Source of the DNA: Gigantopelta aegis
Lineage: Eukaryota > Mollusca > Gastropoda > Neomphalida > Peltospiridae
Length of the DNA: 64,000 bases
Assembly: GCF_016097555.1 (NCBI RefSeq)
Contig: NC_054712.1
Span: forward strand, 59,217,824 to 59,281,823
Reading direction: 5' to 3'
The notes under the pieces are model-generated. The model searched no databases. It was not told the origin of the DNA and worked only from the letters and a program-made list of their open reading frames with translations. Shown here in pieces: positions 1-42,897 of this stretch (position 1 is its first letter; each line of letters starts with the position of its first letter). The position numbers were made by a program, and so were the translations under genes.

Positions 1-705
1 ACACACTTGTACAGTGCTCTAGCGGTGCCGTTAAACAAAACACACTTGTACTTTGTACACTGTGCTCTAGCGGTGCCATTAACAAAACACACTTGTACTT
101 TGTACACTGCTCTAGCGGTGCCGTTAACAAAACACACTTGTACTTTGTACACTGTGCTCTAGCGGTGCCGTTAACAAAACACACTTGTACTTTGTACACT
201 GTGCTCTAGCGGTGCCGTTAACAAAACACACTTGTACTTTGTACACTGTGCTCTAGCGGTGCCGTTAAACAAAACACACTTGTACACTGCTCTAGCGGTG
301 CCGTTAAACAAAACAAACTTGTACTTTGTACACTGTGCTCTAGCGGTGCCGTTAACAAAACACACTTGTACACTGTGCTCTAGCGGTGCCGTTAAACAAA
401 ACACACTTGTACACTGTGCTCTAGCGGTGCCGTTAAACAAAACACACTTGTACTTTGTACACTGTGCTCTAGCGGTGCCGTTAAACAAAACACACTTGTA
501 CACTGTGCTCTAGCGGTGCCGTTAATAAAACACACTTGTACTTTGTACACTGTGCTCTAGCGGTGCCGTTAAACAAAACACACTTGTACTTTGTACACTG
601 TGCTCTAGCGGTGCCGTTAACAAAACACACTTGTACTTTGTACACTGTGCTCTAGCGGTGCCGTTAAACAAAACACACTTGTACTTTGTACACTGTGGAA
701 GTTAG
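1..705. repeat. Minisatellite built from a SINE 3' tail
   Basis: About 14 units of roughly 38-50 bp, each with a gtgctctagcggtgccgtta block followed by a cacttgtac(tttgtac) spacer of variable length. The block matches the 3' tail of the SINEs elsewhere in the window (gctctagtggtgtcgttaaa), so the array probably arose by tandem amplification of a SINE end. It continues past the left edge. Open reading frames through it are repeat artefacts. Confidence 0.9.
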
Positions 706-1140
706 CTAGTGGATCACAACACATAAAGGTGCTATGTCAAAGTTTACAATAATGGTAGTTCCTGCCAAAAATATTGATTAGTTTTTGCTTTGAAACATAA
801 AGGTATTTTTCTAGAGTTATGGAAATATACGTGGGATCGATTAATTTGTAGTTATTTATTACAAATAAATCGGAGAAAATATTGTAATTTTAACTTTGAC
901 ATGGACCTTTAAGCCTTTATGGCAGTTATGTCATTTTTGTGTCGGTTTAAAATGGTATTGTGTTCAAGATGAGTACAAGAAATATATTTACAATAAAAAA
1001 ACAACCATTCTGAGAGTATTGCTAAATCAATACACGTCCCCTAAAAGGCCCAACAATTTTTTGTATCTCCTAAGTTGAAAGGCCATAACTGTGTGAAAAA
1101 TGGGTAAATCACCATTAAAGTGAAACGTGATCTGTAACAG
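706..1140. other. No recognisable feature
   Basis: AT-rich unique-looking sequence between the left array and the first SINE. I see no convincing exon, RNA gene or repeat. Confidence 0.5.
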
Positions 1141-1149
1141 TATATGATA

Positions 1150-1385
1150 AAAGTTTGTTTTGTTTAACTACACCACTAGAGCACATTGATTTATTACCCG
1201 GTAATCATCAGCTAGTGGATGTCAAACATTTGGTAATTTTGACAGTCTTAGAGAGGAAACCCGCTATATTTTTCCATTAGTAGCAAGGGATATTTTATAT
1301 GCACCATCCCACAGACAGGATAACACATACCACAACCTTTGATATACCAGTTGTGGAGCACTGGCTGAAACAAGAAATGGAGTAT
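1150..1385 (-). mobile_element. SINE, family B (tail and core)
   Basis: Reading on the plus strand it starts with the reversed tail (accactagagcacattga), then the reversed gacatccaat-type block, then the core ending at the agtgcaccac-type box. The tRNA-like head is missing or too decayed to see. Confidence 0.75.
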
Positions 1386-1729
1386 ATGATAAAGTTACAC
1401 ACAAAACTTACGTTCAATATCTTGAGTATTGTGAAACAAGTTTTGAAAACATTATGTGGGTCAGGACAAACAGAAGGATGGAGATGAAACCTGTAGTCCC
1501 TTCCAGTTGAGCCAGGAGATAAAAATTAATTAATAAAATAATCTCGGCACGAAACATACATAGGTGTTGAAATGTTAAAACAGGGTCACAAAGAAAGCAA
1601 TATTAGTATCTGATTAACACAGCCCAACCCATTGTATAATCCATCCGGTGTCCAGTGTATCGACAAGTGGTCTAGGGAATTAAGGAAGAAACCCACTGAC
1701 AGCGCCATACAGGATATTTTAACAAATTA

Positions 1730-1880
1730 AACTTTTTTTCAACAACACCACTAGAGCACACTGAACAGTTAATAATCCACTATTGGGTGTCAAATATTTG
1801 ACATCATCTGCAGAGGAAATCTTCTACATTTTCTCCTTGGCATCAAAGTATCTTTTACATGTACTTTACCAGACAGGGGT
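1730..1880 (-). mobile_element. SINE fragment, family B tail
   Basis: Reversed tail (accactagagcacactga) and half of the core, cut off where the next SINE begins near 1880. The two insertions are in opposite orientation and abut. Confidence 0.65.
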
Positions 1881-2185
1881 GGGATATAGCCCAGTAGTAA
1901 ACCACTTGCTTGATGCGCGGCCAGTCTGGGATCGATCCTGTCGGTGGGCCCATTAAGCTATTTCTCATCCCAACCAGTGCATCACGACTGGTTATCAAAG
2001 GCTGTGGTATGTGCTATCCTGTTTGTGGGATGGTGCATATAAAAGATCCCTTGCTACTAATCGAAAAATGAAGCAGGTTTCCTCTCTAAGACTATGTTAA
2101 AATTACCAAATGTTTGACATCCAATAGCTGATGATTAATGTCAATGTGCTCTAGTGGTGTAGTTAAACAAAACAAACTAACTTTC
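1878..2185 (+). mobile_element. Chimeric SINE: head A, tail B
   Basis: Has the A-type tRNA-like head (A box near atagcccagtagtaaacca, B-box-like ggatcgatcc), the shared core, and then the family B tail ending in gtagttaaacaaaacaaac. Other copies with an A head end in a different tail (ataaaacatttcc type), so this copy shows that head and tail modules recombine. Confidence 0.75.
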
Positions 2186-2337
2186 CCCACAGACAGAGGA
2201 CAGTACATTATATAGCCTCTGATATACCAGTCAGGTACTGGGAAACCCACTGGGTCCGCCGAGGACGTTAGATGCTGTGACCTAAGCACCTCAGGTGAGC
2301 ACTATTAACAGCTAAATTCCACACCTACTTAACAAAG

Positions 2338-2662
2338 GAAGGTTTTATTTAACGATGCACTCAACACATTTTATTTAGTTATATGGCATCAGACATATGG
2401 TTAAGGACCACACAGGTATAGAGAGAGGAAACACCCTGTTGCCACTTCATGGGCTACTCTTTTCGATTAGCAGCAAGGGATCTTTCATATGCACCATCCC
2501 ACAGACAGGATAGTACATACCACAGCCTTTGTTACAGCAGTTGTGGAGCATTGGCTGGAATGAGAAATAGCCCAATAGGGCCACTGACGGGGATCTATCC
2601 TAAACCAACCACGCATCAAGCAAGCACATTACCACTGGGCTACGTCCTACCTCTCCCTACTT
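2338..2662 (-). mobile_element. SINE, family A, near full length
   Basis: Reversed copy. It starts with the A tail (ttttatttaacgatgcact), the atatggcatcagacatatgg block and the cacttcatgggctactctt block, then the shared core, and ends with the tRNA-like head at about 2660. Confidence 0.85.
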
Positions 2663-2734
2663 AACAATTGCCACAACAAACTTTTCAGATGAATTTCTCT
2701 ATACACAGGATACCCGGTGGTATACATGTACACC

Positions 2735-2830
2735 AATGGCTTTTGACTCTTAGTCCACAGTGGGGAACTGATCCAACAATCCACTGCACCTCACACGAGC
2801 ACTCTACCACTGAGCTACATCCTGCCTGGA
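2735..2830 (-). mobile_element. tRNA-like SINE head fragment
   Basis: The minus strand reads gtagctcagtggtagagtgc (A-box-like) followed by a decayed B box around ggatcagttcc. No matching body follows. Confidence 0.5.
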
Positions 2831-2899
2831 CTACATAAAAAAATAGTAATTTGCCCAATATTTAGGCATTGAATTTTTTTTTAATAATTTTTTTTAATT

Positions 2900-2931
<32 letters not shown>

Positions 2932-3081
2932 GGAGAATTAAGGATTCTGGAATCATAAACATGAAGGATCTACAAATGTAGATAATTTGAGATTCCATCT
3001 TCATAATCTTACGTTTCTGACCCAAAATTTGGGTTTCATGTAAGCAAGGAATCTTGCCGAATTTGCAACTTGCTTAACCAA

Positions 3082-3348
3082 AAAACTTTTGTTTCGTTTA
3101 ATGACACCACTAGAGTACAATTTATTAATAACTGTCTATTGCATGTCAAACATTGGTAATTTGACATATAGAGGAAACCTGCTAAATTTTTTCATTAGTA
3201 GCAAGAGATCTGTTATATGCACCATCCAATCAACAGGATAGCACATACCACAGCCTGTGATGTACCAGTGAGTCGTGGTGCACTGGTTGAAGTGAGAAAT
3301 GGGTCTACCGATGGGGATCGATCCCAGACTGACCCAGCATCAAGGTTT
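3082..3348 (-). mobile_element. SINE, head A with tail B
   Basis: Reversed copy: B-type tail at 3095-3150, shared core to about 3280, A-type head with ggggatcgatccc at about 3310-3330. Same chimeric arrangement as the copy at 1878. Confidence 0.75.
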
Positions 3349-3367
3349 GTCATTGAAGGAAAGAAAG

Positions 3368-3597
3368 AAAGAAATGTTTTATTTAATGACGCACTCAACA
3401 CATTTTATTTACAGTTATATGGCGTCAGACGTATGGTTAAGGACCACACAGATATTGAAAGAGGAAACCCGCTGTCGCCACTTCATGGGCTAATCTTTTT
3501 GATTAGCAGCAAGGGGTCTTTTATATGCATCACCCCAGACAGGGTAATACATACCACAGCCTTTGATATACCAGTCGTGGTGCACTGGCTGGAATGA
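3368..3597 (-). mobile_element. SINE, family A, truncated at the head
   Basis: Reversed A tail and core; the copy stops at the ggctggaatgag box before the tRNA-like head. Placed directly next to the previous SINE. Confidence 0.8.
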
Positions 3598-3902
3598 GTG
3601 TCACTGAAGGAAAATATTTTCAGATGATACTTCATAAACTATTGGCCAATTCCAAAACTGTTTATTAAATTACAACAATAAATATGTTAAATTACAACAA
3701 TAAGTATGTTAAATTGCAACAAATAAATATGTTTAAACTAACAATTAACCTGGATCTTAACTGCTGGATCTTATTTTCAACAAGATGAGACAACAAAATC
3801 TGTAAAATTTTATTCACATGCATACCTGTATATCAATATATATATACATAGACATATACATAAAGAAATATAAACATATTATTTCTTCAAGCTATGACAG
3901 CA

Positions 3903-4057
3903 GGGCCCTCGGCTTGTGCTTATAAAATGTTAAGAGTCCAGACTCTCTAATGATGTCACACGCATACAATTTATAAGGCATTGCCATGACGTTCATGTCT
4001 CACTCTATTAATAGAGTCTTGCGTCTAGACTAAATGTTTTATAAGCACCAGGCCTGT
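3903..4057. mobile_element. MITE-like element, copy 1
   Basis: About 155 bp with imperfect terminal inverted repeats: cttgtgcttataaaatgtta at the left and its complement around atgttttataagcacc at the right. The interior is also partly palindromic (agtccagact / gtctagact). A related copy lies at 47345-47492. Confidence 0.65.
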
Positions 4058-5285
4058 TTTATAAGAGCAATGTTCGTGCCAAAATCACCTAACTGCAGGT
4101 GCATATAGCTACCTTGTGCACTTCAGATGATCTTAGAGCTAATATTGTTTCATAAAACATAACCCAGGTATTTGACGGAAACAGATCTTTTAGTCTTGAG
4201 AGACAAAGAAATTAAAAGAAAGTTTTACAAATTTACATAAACAGTGTATGATGGCTGAAAAATAACCAAGAAAATACTCCCCCAAAAAATTACAAAAAAA
4301 CAATAAAATATTTAGTCTTAACTAAAAAAAATTAAAATTAAAATCTTGCAAATTTACGTCTCTGAACTTGACAGGAACAATCATTTCTGGTATGAAGTCT
4401 GCAAAATCAGTGAACTGAAAGTCTCTTGCCCATTAACATCAAACAAAATCAGTGAACTGAAAGTCTCTTGCCCATTAACATCCAACAAAATCCACCATGA
4501 CCATGATTAACTAAAAACTGTTTCCAATCACAGAACACGGAACTGAAAAAGTGTTTCTCATAAAATTTGAAAATCTGAGGCCTGAAATTAATAGGATATT
4601 CAACAAAGAATTATGAAATGACACCTATTAATTTTAGTGGTAAAATAACAGGGTAAATTTAAATTCTCCTAAAAGCTGAATCAGATGCTGTTTTTCTCAA
4701 CAAAAAGCTTTTCTTTTCAATTCAGTTTCAGCAAATAAAAATACCTCTACATACATGTATTTGACCCATTAAAAGAAAAACGCAAATATTTATCACAATT
4801 AAGTTCAAACCAAAGAGTAAAACAAAAAAGAACATGTCACTGATTTGCTGTTACATTAGTAGTAAATCTATTTGCATTTGCTGTTATAGCAGACAGAAAT
4901 GTATAAAATCTGTGAAATAACTTTAGTAGTTTATGCCCAAAGTGCATTATGAAAAATAGTCTACCCTGACTGCAAGCTCTTTAATTTCATATTTCAGTGG
5001 TTTGTATTGCACAGTACACAATTCAGGCCTCTGGAAACTAGGAGGGCGATAAGTTCATTGGCGCTTCCATCGTGTAAGTATAGTATGCGTAACCCATTTT
5101 TTATTTGTGCATTGAATATATAACATCATTTACATGGTTATGACAGGTTACCTAAAAACGAAATGGGTTACCTGAATTTGTGTTGGTGTAACCCATAAAT
5201 GGTTTACGCAAATGTTCAATTCTTAGAGGCCTGCAAAACATTATGTAGTAGTGTTGGTATAAAGTGCTCCTACTGGCAGTAGCTA
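4058..5285. other. No gene seen; one 44-bp duplication
   Basis: AT-rich downstream flank of the minus-strand gene. The only structure I see is a direct duplication of about 44 bp at roughly 4405-4495 (aatcagtgaactgaaagtct twice). Confidence 0.5.
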
Positions 5286-5294
5286 GTGGGAACT

Positions 5295-5385
5295 TCCCTA
5301 TTAGCTCAGTTGGTACAGCACTGGACTCTGGTGCTGAGAGTCCATTGTTCAAATTTCCTCAGTGGAGGTTGACTTTTCTGTTACA
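5295..5385 (+). mobile_element. tRNA-derived SINE head, copy 1
   Basis: ttagctcagttggtacagca is a good Pol III A box and gttcaaatttcc is a decayed B box, followed by a ggaggttgacttttctgtta body start. It does not fold into a convincing tRNA, and a second copy follows 226 bp downstream, so it is a SINE rather than a tRNA gene. Confidence 0.65.
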
Positions 5386-5511
5386 TTTGAAGCCGATGTA
5401 GGGACTGGGTGTGTTCTTAACACAAGAATACAATTATAACCCAGTTAGAACCCATAACAGTTGAACTGCCCGTGGCCCACAGCTCCGGGACATAGTTTCA
5501 GTTGTGGGGGG

Positions 5512-5610
5512 AGTATGTAGCTCAGTTGGTACAGCACTGGACTCTGGTGCTGGGAGTTCATGGTTCAAATCCCCTCGGTGGAGGTTGATTTTTCTATTAC
5601 ATTCACATCA
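5512..5610 (+). mobile_element. tRNA-derived SINE head, copy 2
   Basis: gtagctcagttggtacagca with B box ggttcaaatcccc, followed by the same ggaggttgat body start as the copy at 5295. Better preserved than copy 1. Confidence 0.7.
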
Positions 5611-5849
5611 TTGTTTCCATAATGTGCAGTATATATAGTATGTGTAGATGTTTAGTAGCTTCCAAATGGTGTAACATTTTATAACAATAATAAATCAATG
5701 TGCTCCAGTGATGTTGTTAAAAAAAAAAAAAACTTTAAACTTCTTAGCATCAGTGATCTAACGGCCACAAGTTTTCACGTTTTATGTCCGATGAATTTAT
5801 CTGTGGCTGTAGACATGTTATTGAGGATTCCCAGAAGTTTATTTTCACC

Positions 5850-6225
5850 ACACCACAAAAAGGGATATCAACTGTTATGTACGACACACAAAAAGGGATA
5901 TCAACTGTTGTGTACGACACACAAAAAGGGATATCAACTGTTGTGTACAACACACAAAAAGGGATATCAACTGTTGTGTACGACACACAAAAAGGGATAT
6001 CAACTGTTGTGTACGACACACAAAAAGGGATATCAACTGTTGTGTACGACACACAAAAAGGGATATCAACTGTTGTGTACTACACACAAAAAGGGATATC
6101 AACTGTTGTGTACTACACACAAAAAGGGATATCAACTGTTGTGTACAACACACAAAAAGGGATATCAACTGTTGTGTACAACACACAAAAAGGGATATCA
6201 ACTGTTGTGTACGACACACAAAAAG
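5850..6225. repeat. 33-bp minisatellite, about 11 copies
   Basis: Unit aaaagggatatcaactgttg plus tgtacgacacac. Because 33 is divisible by three and the unit lacks stops, four overlapping ORFs run through it; none is a gene. It lies just downstream of the stop of the minus-strand gene, so it may fall in its 3' UTR; a possible minus-strand AATAAA lies at 5839-5844. Confidence 0.9.
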
Positions 6226-6496
6226 AGAAGAAAAGAGAAGCACTAGATATAAGAATAACAATAAATTACCAGGACATTACCAGGAAGACAACGTTTAAAT
6301 AACCTTGAACTTTGGTGATGTTTTAAGTCTGTTTTGGACAATTGTTTATGAGTTTTATCTGCCATCACACAAATCACATTATTTTGGAGATGTTTTAAGT
6401 CTGTTTTTAACAAGTGTTCATGAATTTTACAGATTATCTGTTACCACAAAAATCACCTTTGTTCCGTTCACCTATCTGAAAAAAGTAATTAAGAAA

Positions 6497-38927
<32,431 letters not shown>

Positions 38928-39209
38928 TGCGATATATCAGGGATTAAAAACGTCTTAACTATACGATCGATTGTAAAAAGCGATTATGAGATTTGTCAAT
39001 GTTATCAATATAAAGTTCTAAGAATAGTATTTAGTGAAATTATTTTATTATGAATGCAAGAACATGGTGGGTAGGTAAAAAAAAACCAGCATAATTTTAT
39101 AACTTAAAACATTACCAAGAAATAAAATTGATATGGCATAGGCCTACTGAAATTGTTTTAAAGAGCTATGTAGGCTAGTTATAAAAAAATATATATACTA
39201 ACTTGACCT

Positions 39210-39375
39210 TTTGTGTGGAATGGTGCATATAAAAGATCTAAGTCTTGCTACTAATGGAACAAAATGTAGCGGGTTCCCGCTCTCAAGGACTATACATCAA
39301 AATTACCAAATGTTTGACATCCAATAACCGATGATTAATGTGCTCTAGTGGTGTCGTTAAACAAAACAAATTTTA
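39210..39375 (+). mobile_element. SINE fragment, family B core and tail
   Basis: Begins within the core (ggtgcatataaaagatct) and runs to gtgtcgttaaacaaaacaaa. Head absent. Confidence 0.75.
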
Positions 39376-39414
39376 ACTTTTAACTCGACCTTTTTTCTTC
39401 TCATTGTTTTAGTT

Positions 39415-39860
39415 CATAGGGTGTATACCACCAAATCAAATCCCATAGACAACGCTATAACTCATACATGCAGCGTATCAATCGACATATACACCACAGA
39501 TATAAATACTACCACCTTCAACCGTAAATTGAATCAGAAAAAAAAATGGGGGTGAAGCTGCTCATTTGAGAGGTAACTGGTAGCGTTTATGACTACCCTA
39601 GTTCCGCAAAAAAAATTGAGTACCTTTTTTTACAGGTACCCCATATGTTTCAAGCACAAGGTTACTTGACAGTGGTACTAGATGAAATAAAATTGTATAC
39701 ATTTTTGCCCAGATGAAACTTTTTTTTTTTACAACCAACACACTCATATTTATCACCAATGACAGGACTTGTGATCTTAACCGCTCTGTCAAAACATGGG
39801 GGCACCTCGAACTTTGACCCAGCTGGAAGTTATATGGTTTAGTACTACCTAAAAGTGCCC
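39415..39860. mobile_element. Decayed copy of the 513-bp MITE
   Basis: Internal sequence matches 35865-36318 (caaatcaaatcccatagac, agttccgc, ctcgaactttgacccagc). The gttaacctg ends are lost; only tagttcat remains at the left. Confidence 0.7.
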
Positions 39861-40332
39861 TTTTTCCTTCAGCTGGAGAAACCTCTATAGTATATATACA
39901 TTACTTACATTACTGTGTCCCGATTTACTGTTCACGGGTCACCTAGCATGTGTGGGTGTATACATATATTTTCTTTATTATTACTGACTTCCCCCTTATA
40001 TCTCAGTACACATGTAGACAAACTTCCTGTGCGGCAACTAGTAACCGTTCACTGTGCACAGCGTATACTATAGACCGCCCTGTGTATGAACGTTCTGTGC
40101 AGAACCGGTACGGTTTTGGTCCCTTATGAAAAAGTGACTGTCGTCGACCGTAGTTATTTGGGCTAAAGCTAAATAGGAATTATTGACAATAGCCTTTTAA
40201 AAACATTCTGGTACGAAAGAGTTCGACCCGAACTCATGCTGGTTATTGCAGTAACTGGTTATTAATAATCAAGCGATGATTGTCAGTGTCACGAATTTAC
40301 ATACACATATACGGAATTTTTGGTAAGCTCAC

Positions 40333-40446
40333 CTTCAACACCTTAACTATGTGAGGTATCTTTGTATTAGCACCATTGCTTGTGATAAATGCCACTATCC
40401 ATTCTTTCGTTAAACCTTTTCTCTTCTTGTCTTTTTTGTACATCAT
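40333..40446 (-). CDS. Possible alternative first exon of the minus gene
   Basis: An ATG-ATG start at 40446, preceded in frame by TGA, opens 38 codons beginning MMYKKDKKRKGLTKEWIVAF and ending IPHIVKVLK before a gtgagc donor in phase 0, the same exit phase as exon 1. Joined to exon 2 it would replace the 17-residue start with a lysine-rich, NLS-like one. It may instead belong to an unrelated transcript or be chance. Confidence 0.4.
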
Positions 40447-40759
40447 GCAATTTGTTTTTCACAAACACCCGCCATTTGACACTTAACTCAAAATACATGT
40501 AACTTAATTCTATCGATGGTACGCTTAGCCGTAACAAATGTATAAATGCAGGCAACAGAAAACCAGTTAAAAAGTATTTTCAATCGGAAAACTTCGTTCA
40601 ATTGCGTATTTTTCCGGCTAATTTCTTTCACTCTTAAATGTGTTTACTATACACCTAACCATTTTTAGTAATGCATTATATTATTTAAAATAAAAATTGT
40701 TGTACTACACTGATGTTGTTTTTCTATTAATCTATATAATCGCATACTTTTTAAACAAC

Positions 40760-41012
40760 CTCGGTGGATCCATTGAACTGATTTTTTTCTCGTTCCAACC
40801 AGTGCACCACAACTGGTCAAAGGCGGTGGTATGTGCTTTCCTGTCTGTGGTATGGTCCATATAAAATATCCCTTGTTACTAATAAAAAGCAACAGGTTTT
40901 CTCTCTGAGACTTAATGTCGAAATTACCAAATGTTTGACATCCAATAGCCGATGATTAATAAATTCATTGATAAATCAATGTGCTCTGGTGATGTCGTTA
41001 AACAAAACAAAG
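40760..41012 (+). mobile_element. SINE, family B
   Basis: Part of the B head (ctcggtggatccattgaact), ctcgttccaaccagtgcac, core, gacatccaatagccgatga block and tail gtcgttaaacaaaacaaag. It lies just upstream of the possible alternative first exon. Confidence 0.85.
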
Positions 41013-41029
41013 TTAAGACTTTAACATAC

Positions 41030-41186
41030 AAAATGCATATAAACGATTTCTTGCTATATTAGGAAAAATGTAAAGGGTTTCCTCTGAGTGCATGTCAGAA
41101 TTATCAAATGTTTGACATTCAATAGCCGATGATTAATTAATCAATGTGTTCTAACTAGTGGTGTCATTAAATAAAACAAACTTTAT
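41030..41186 (+). mobile_element. SINE fragment, family B tail
   Basis: Second, shorter B tail in tandem with the copy before it (gacattcaatagccgatga, gtgtcattaaataaaacaaa). Confidence 0.7.
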
Positions 41187-41189
41187 CTG

Positions 41190-41321
41190 TCTGTCTGTCT
41201 GTCGGTCGGTCGGTCTCTCTATTTCTCTCTCACACAATCTCTCTCTGTCTCTGTCTCTCTGTGTGTGTCTCTCTCCCTCCCTCCCTCCCTCTCCCTCCCT
41301 CTCTGCCCTCACCCTCCCTCT

Positions 41322-41379
<58 letters not shown>

Positions 41380-41478
41380 TCTCTGTCTCTGTCTCTTTCT
41401 CTCTCTCTCTCTCTCGCTGTCTGTCTGTCTGTCTGTCTGTCTTGTCTGTCTTGTCTTGTCTTGTCTTGTCTTGTCTTG

Positions 41479-41538
<60 letters not shown>

Positions 41539-41562
41539 TTCTGTCTGTCTCTCTCTGTCTGA
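41190..41562. repeat. CT-rich microsatellite complex
   Basis: Successive blocks of ctgt, ct, ccct, ct, cttgt and ctgt repeats, about 370 bp of nearly pure pyrimidine on the plus strand. It begins exactly at a SINE tail. Leu/Ser and Arg/Glu ORFs through it are artefacts. Confidence 0.97.
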
Positions 41563-41589
41563 TCTATAGATATATAGATCAGGGTACAT

Positions 41590-41790
41590 AAATTTACCTA
41601 TTGGGCGATTTTTTGTTCCAGCCAATGCACCACCTATCAAATACTACTACTAAAAAAAAAAGCAACGGGTTTCCTCTTTAAGACTTAATGTCGAAATTAC
41701 TAAATGTTTGACATCCAATAGCCGATGATTAATAATAAATTCATTGATAAATCAATGTGCTCTCGTGGTATCGTTAAAACAAACTTGTAC
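41590..41790 (+). mobile_element. SINE fragment, family B
   Basis: Partial core and B tail (gacatccaatagccgatga) following the CT tract; probably the other half of an insertion split by the microsatellite. Confidence 0.6.
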
Positions 41791-41799
41791 TTGGGTGTC

Positions 41800-42830
41800 A
41801 GTAAACAAACATTCCTTTCATTTTAGTATTTTTTGTTTGGGTTAGGGGTAAGGTGTATGAGGTTGGTAGGGATGGGCTGTAGGAAAGGTACGTATCTGGA
41901 GTGGGGTGTCACAATCGCTAATGGGGTGGGGTGGGGGGGGGGGGGCACAGCCTCTAGTGAGAGATGTACTGTACGCAATATTTTTTTCCTTTTTTTTTTT
42001 TTAGAATAGGACAAAACAAATCCGTATATTTTCGAGTGATGGGCACAGCCTTCCTCCCCCGCCCTACGGAGGGGGCACACTGGGATGATAGGCAAATATA
42101 AAATAAAGGTGGTGGGGGAAAACAGTGATTGATGGAGAAAGCATGGGGGGAAATATTGTTAATTAAAATAACAAAATATAGTAGGTATATTGACTAATAC
42201 CATTTTTTGACTCCCTCCCTCCCTCCCTCCCTCTCTCTCTCTCTCCCCCCCCCCCCACCCATAACGTTTCGTTAACTTTCCCCATGCTACCCCTCTCCAA
42301 AAGCATTACGTAATTATTGGACGGCCCCATTAGAATGTTATACAAAGTTCCAAAATAAATATTATTTAGTACTATTTGTTCAAAGAAAAAACAATATTAC
42401 TTATTAATACATATAATAAAAAAATTTAAAAAAAATAATATTATTTAGTACTATTTGTTCAAAGAAAAAACAATATTACTTATTAATACATATAAATAAA
42501 ATGCGTCGGAAGCTGGATCTGGGGGGACTCCCCAGCCCCCTCCCTGGCACCCCCAAAGTTTGAAGTTTATGTATGCATTGCCCCCTACCCTAGTTGGATA
42601 TCAAATTAATATAAAACAGGCCCTCCATTTATTTATTTATTTACTTTTTTTTTCTGCGTTATAGACTAAATTGGTTGTTTAGTAAACATTATTCCGTAGC
42701 GACGGTTCTTCCCATCATGACGTCAGTCATGTTAGTCACAGAGCACAAGTGGGTCAACAGCAAAGGACTTTACCGACAGTTTTACGCATTGTTTTACCAC
42801 TTGGCCGCCCTCATGTAGGGCTTCCGTGCT
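41800..42830. other. Intergenic, upstream of par-6
   Basis: Contains G- and C-runs (41931, 42245), a ccct repeat and a 70-bp direct duplication at about 42350-42500 (tttagtactatttgttcaaa twice). The last 200 bp before 42835 is less AT-rich and is the likely 5' UTR and promoter of par-6, but no motif is decisive. Confidence 0.45.
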
Positions 42831-42834
42831 AATT

Positions 42835-42897
42835 ATGTCGAAAAACAGTAGATCGGGGCCAAAAACGGAAAGCGCTGTTGTAGAAGTGAAGAGTAAG
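42835..42897 (+). CDS. par6: par-6 exon 1
   Basis: 21 codons, MSKNSRSGPKTESAVVEVK then SK, ending AAG before a gtgagt donor in phase 0. An upstream GTG in the same frame is not needed; the ATG at 42835 gives the length expected for the family. Confidence 0.93.

Noticed and set aside
3217-3597. 126-codon ORF and similar short ORFs at 12156, 29804, 36652 and 44769
   Set aside because: All are translations of SINE sequence.
5295-5610. tRNA genes
   Set aside because: A and B boxes are present, but the stems do not pair well and the shared non-tRNA body follows both copies, so they are SINE heads. The same holds for the heads at 12200, 35420 and 52030.
5698-6302. Four overlapping ORFs with 11-residue repeats
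   Set aside because: Produced by the 33-bp minisatellite; open in four frames at once.
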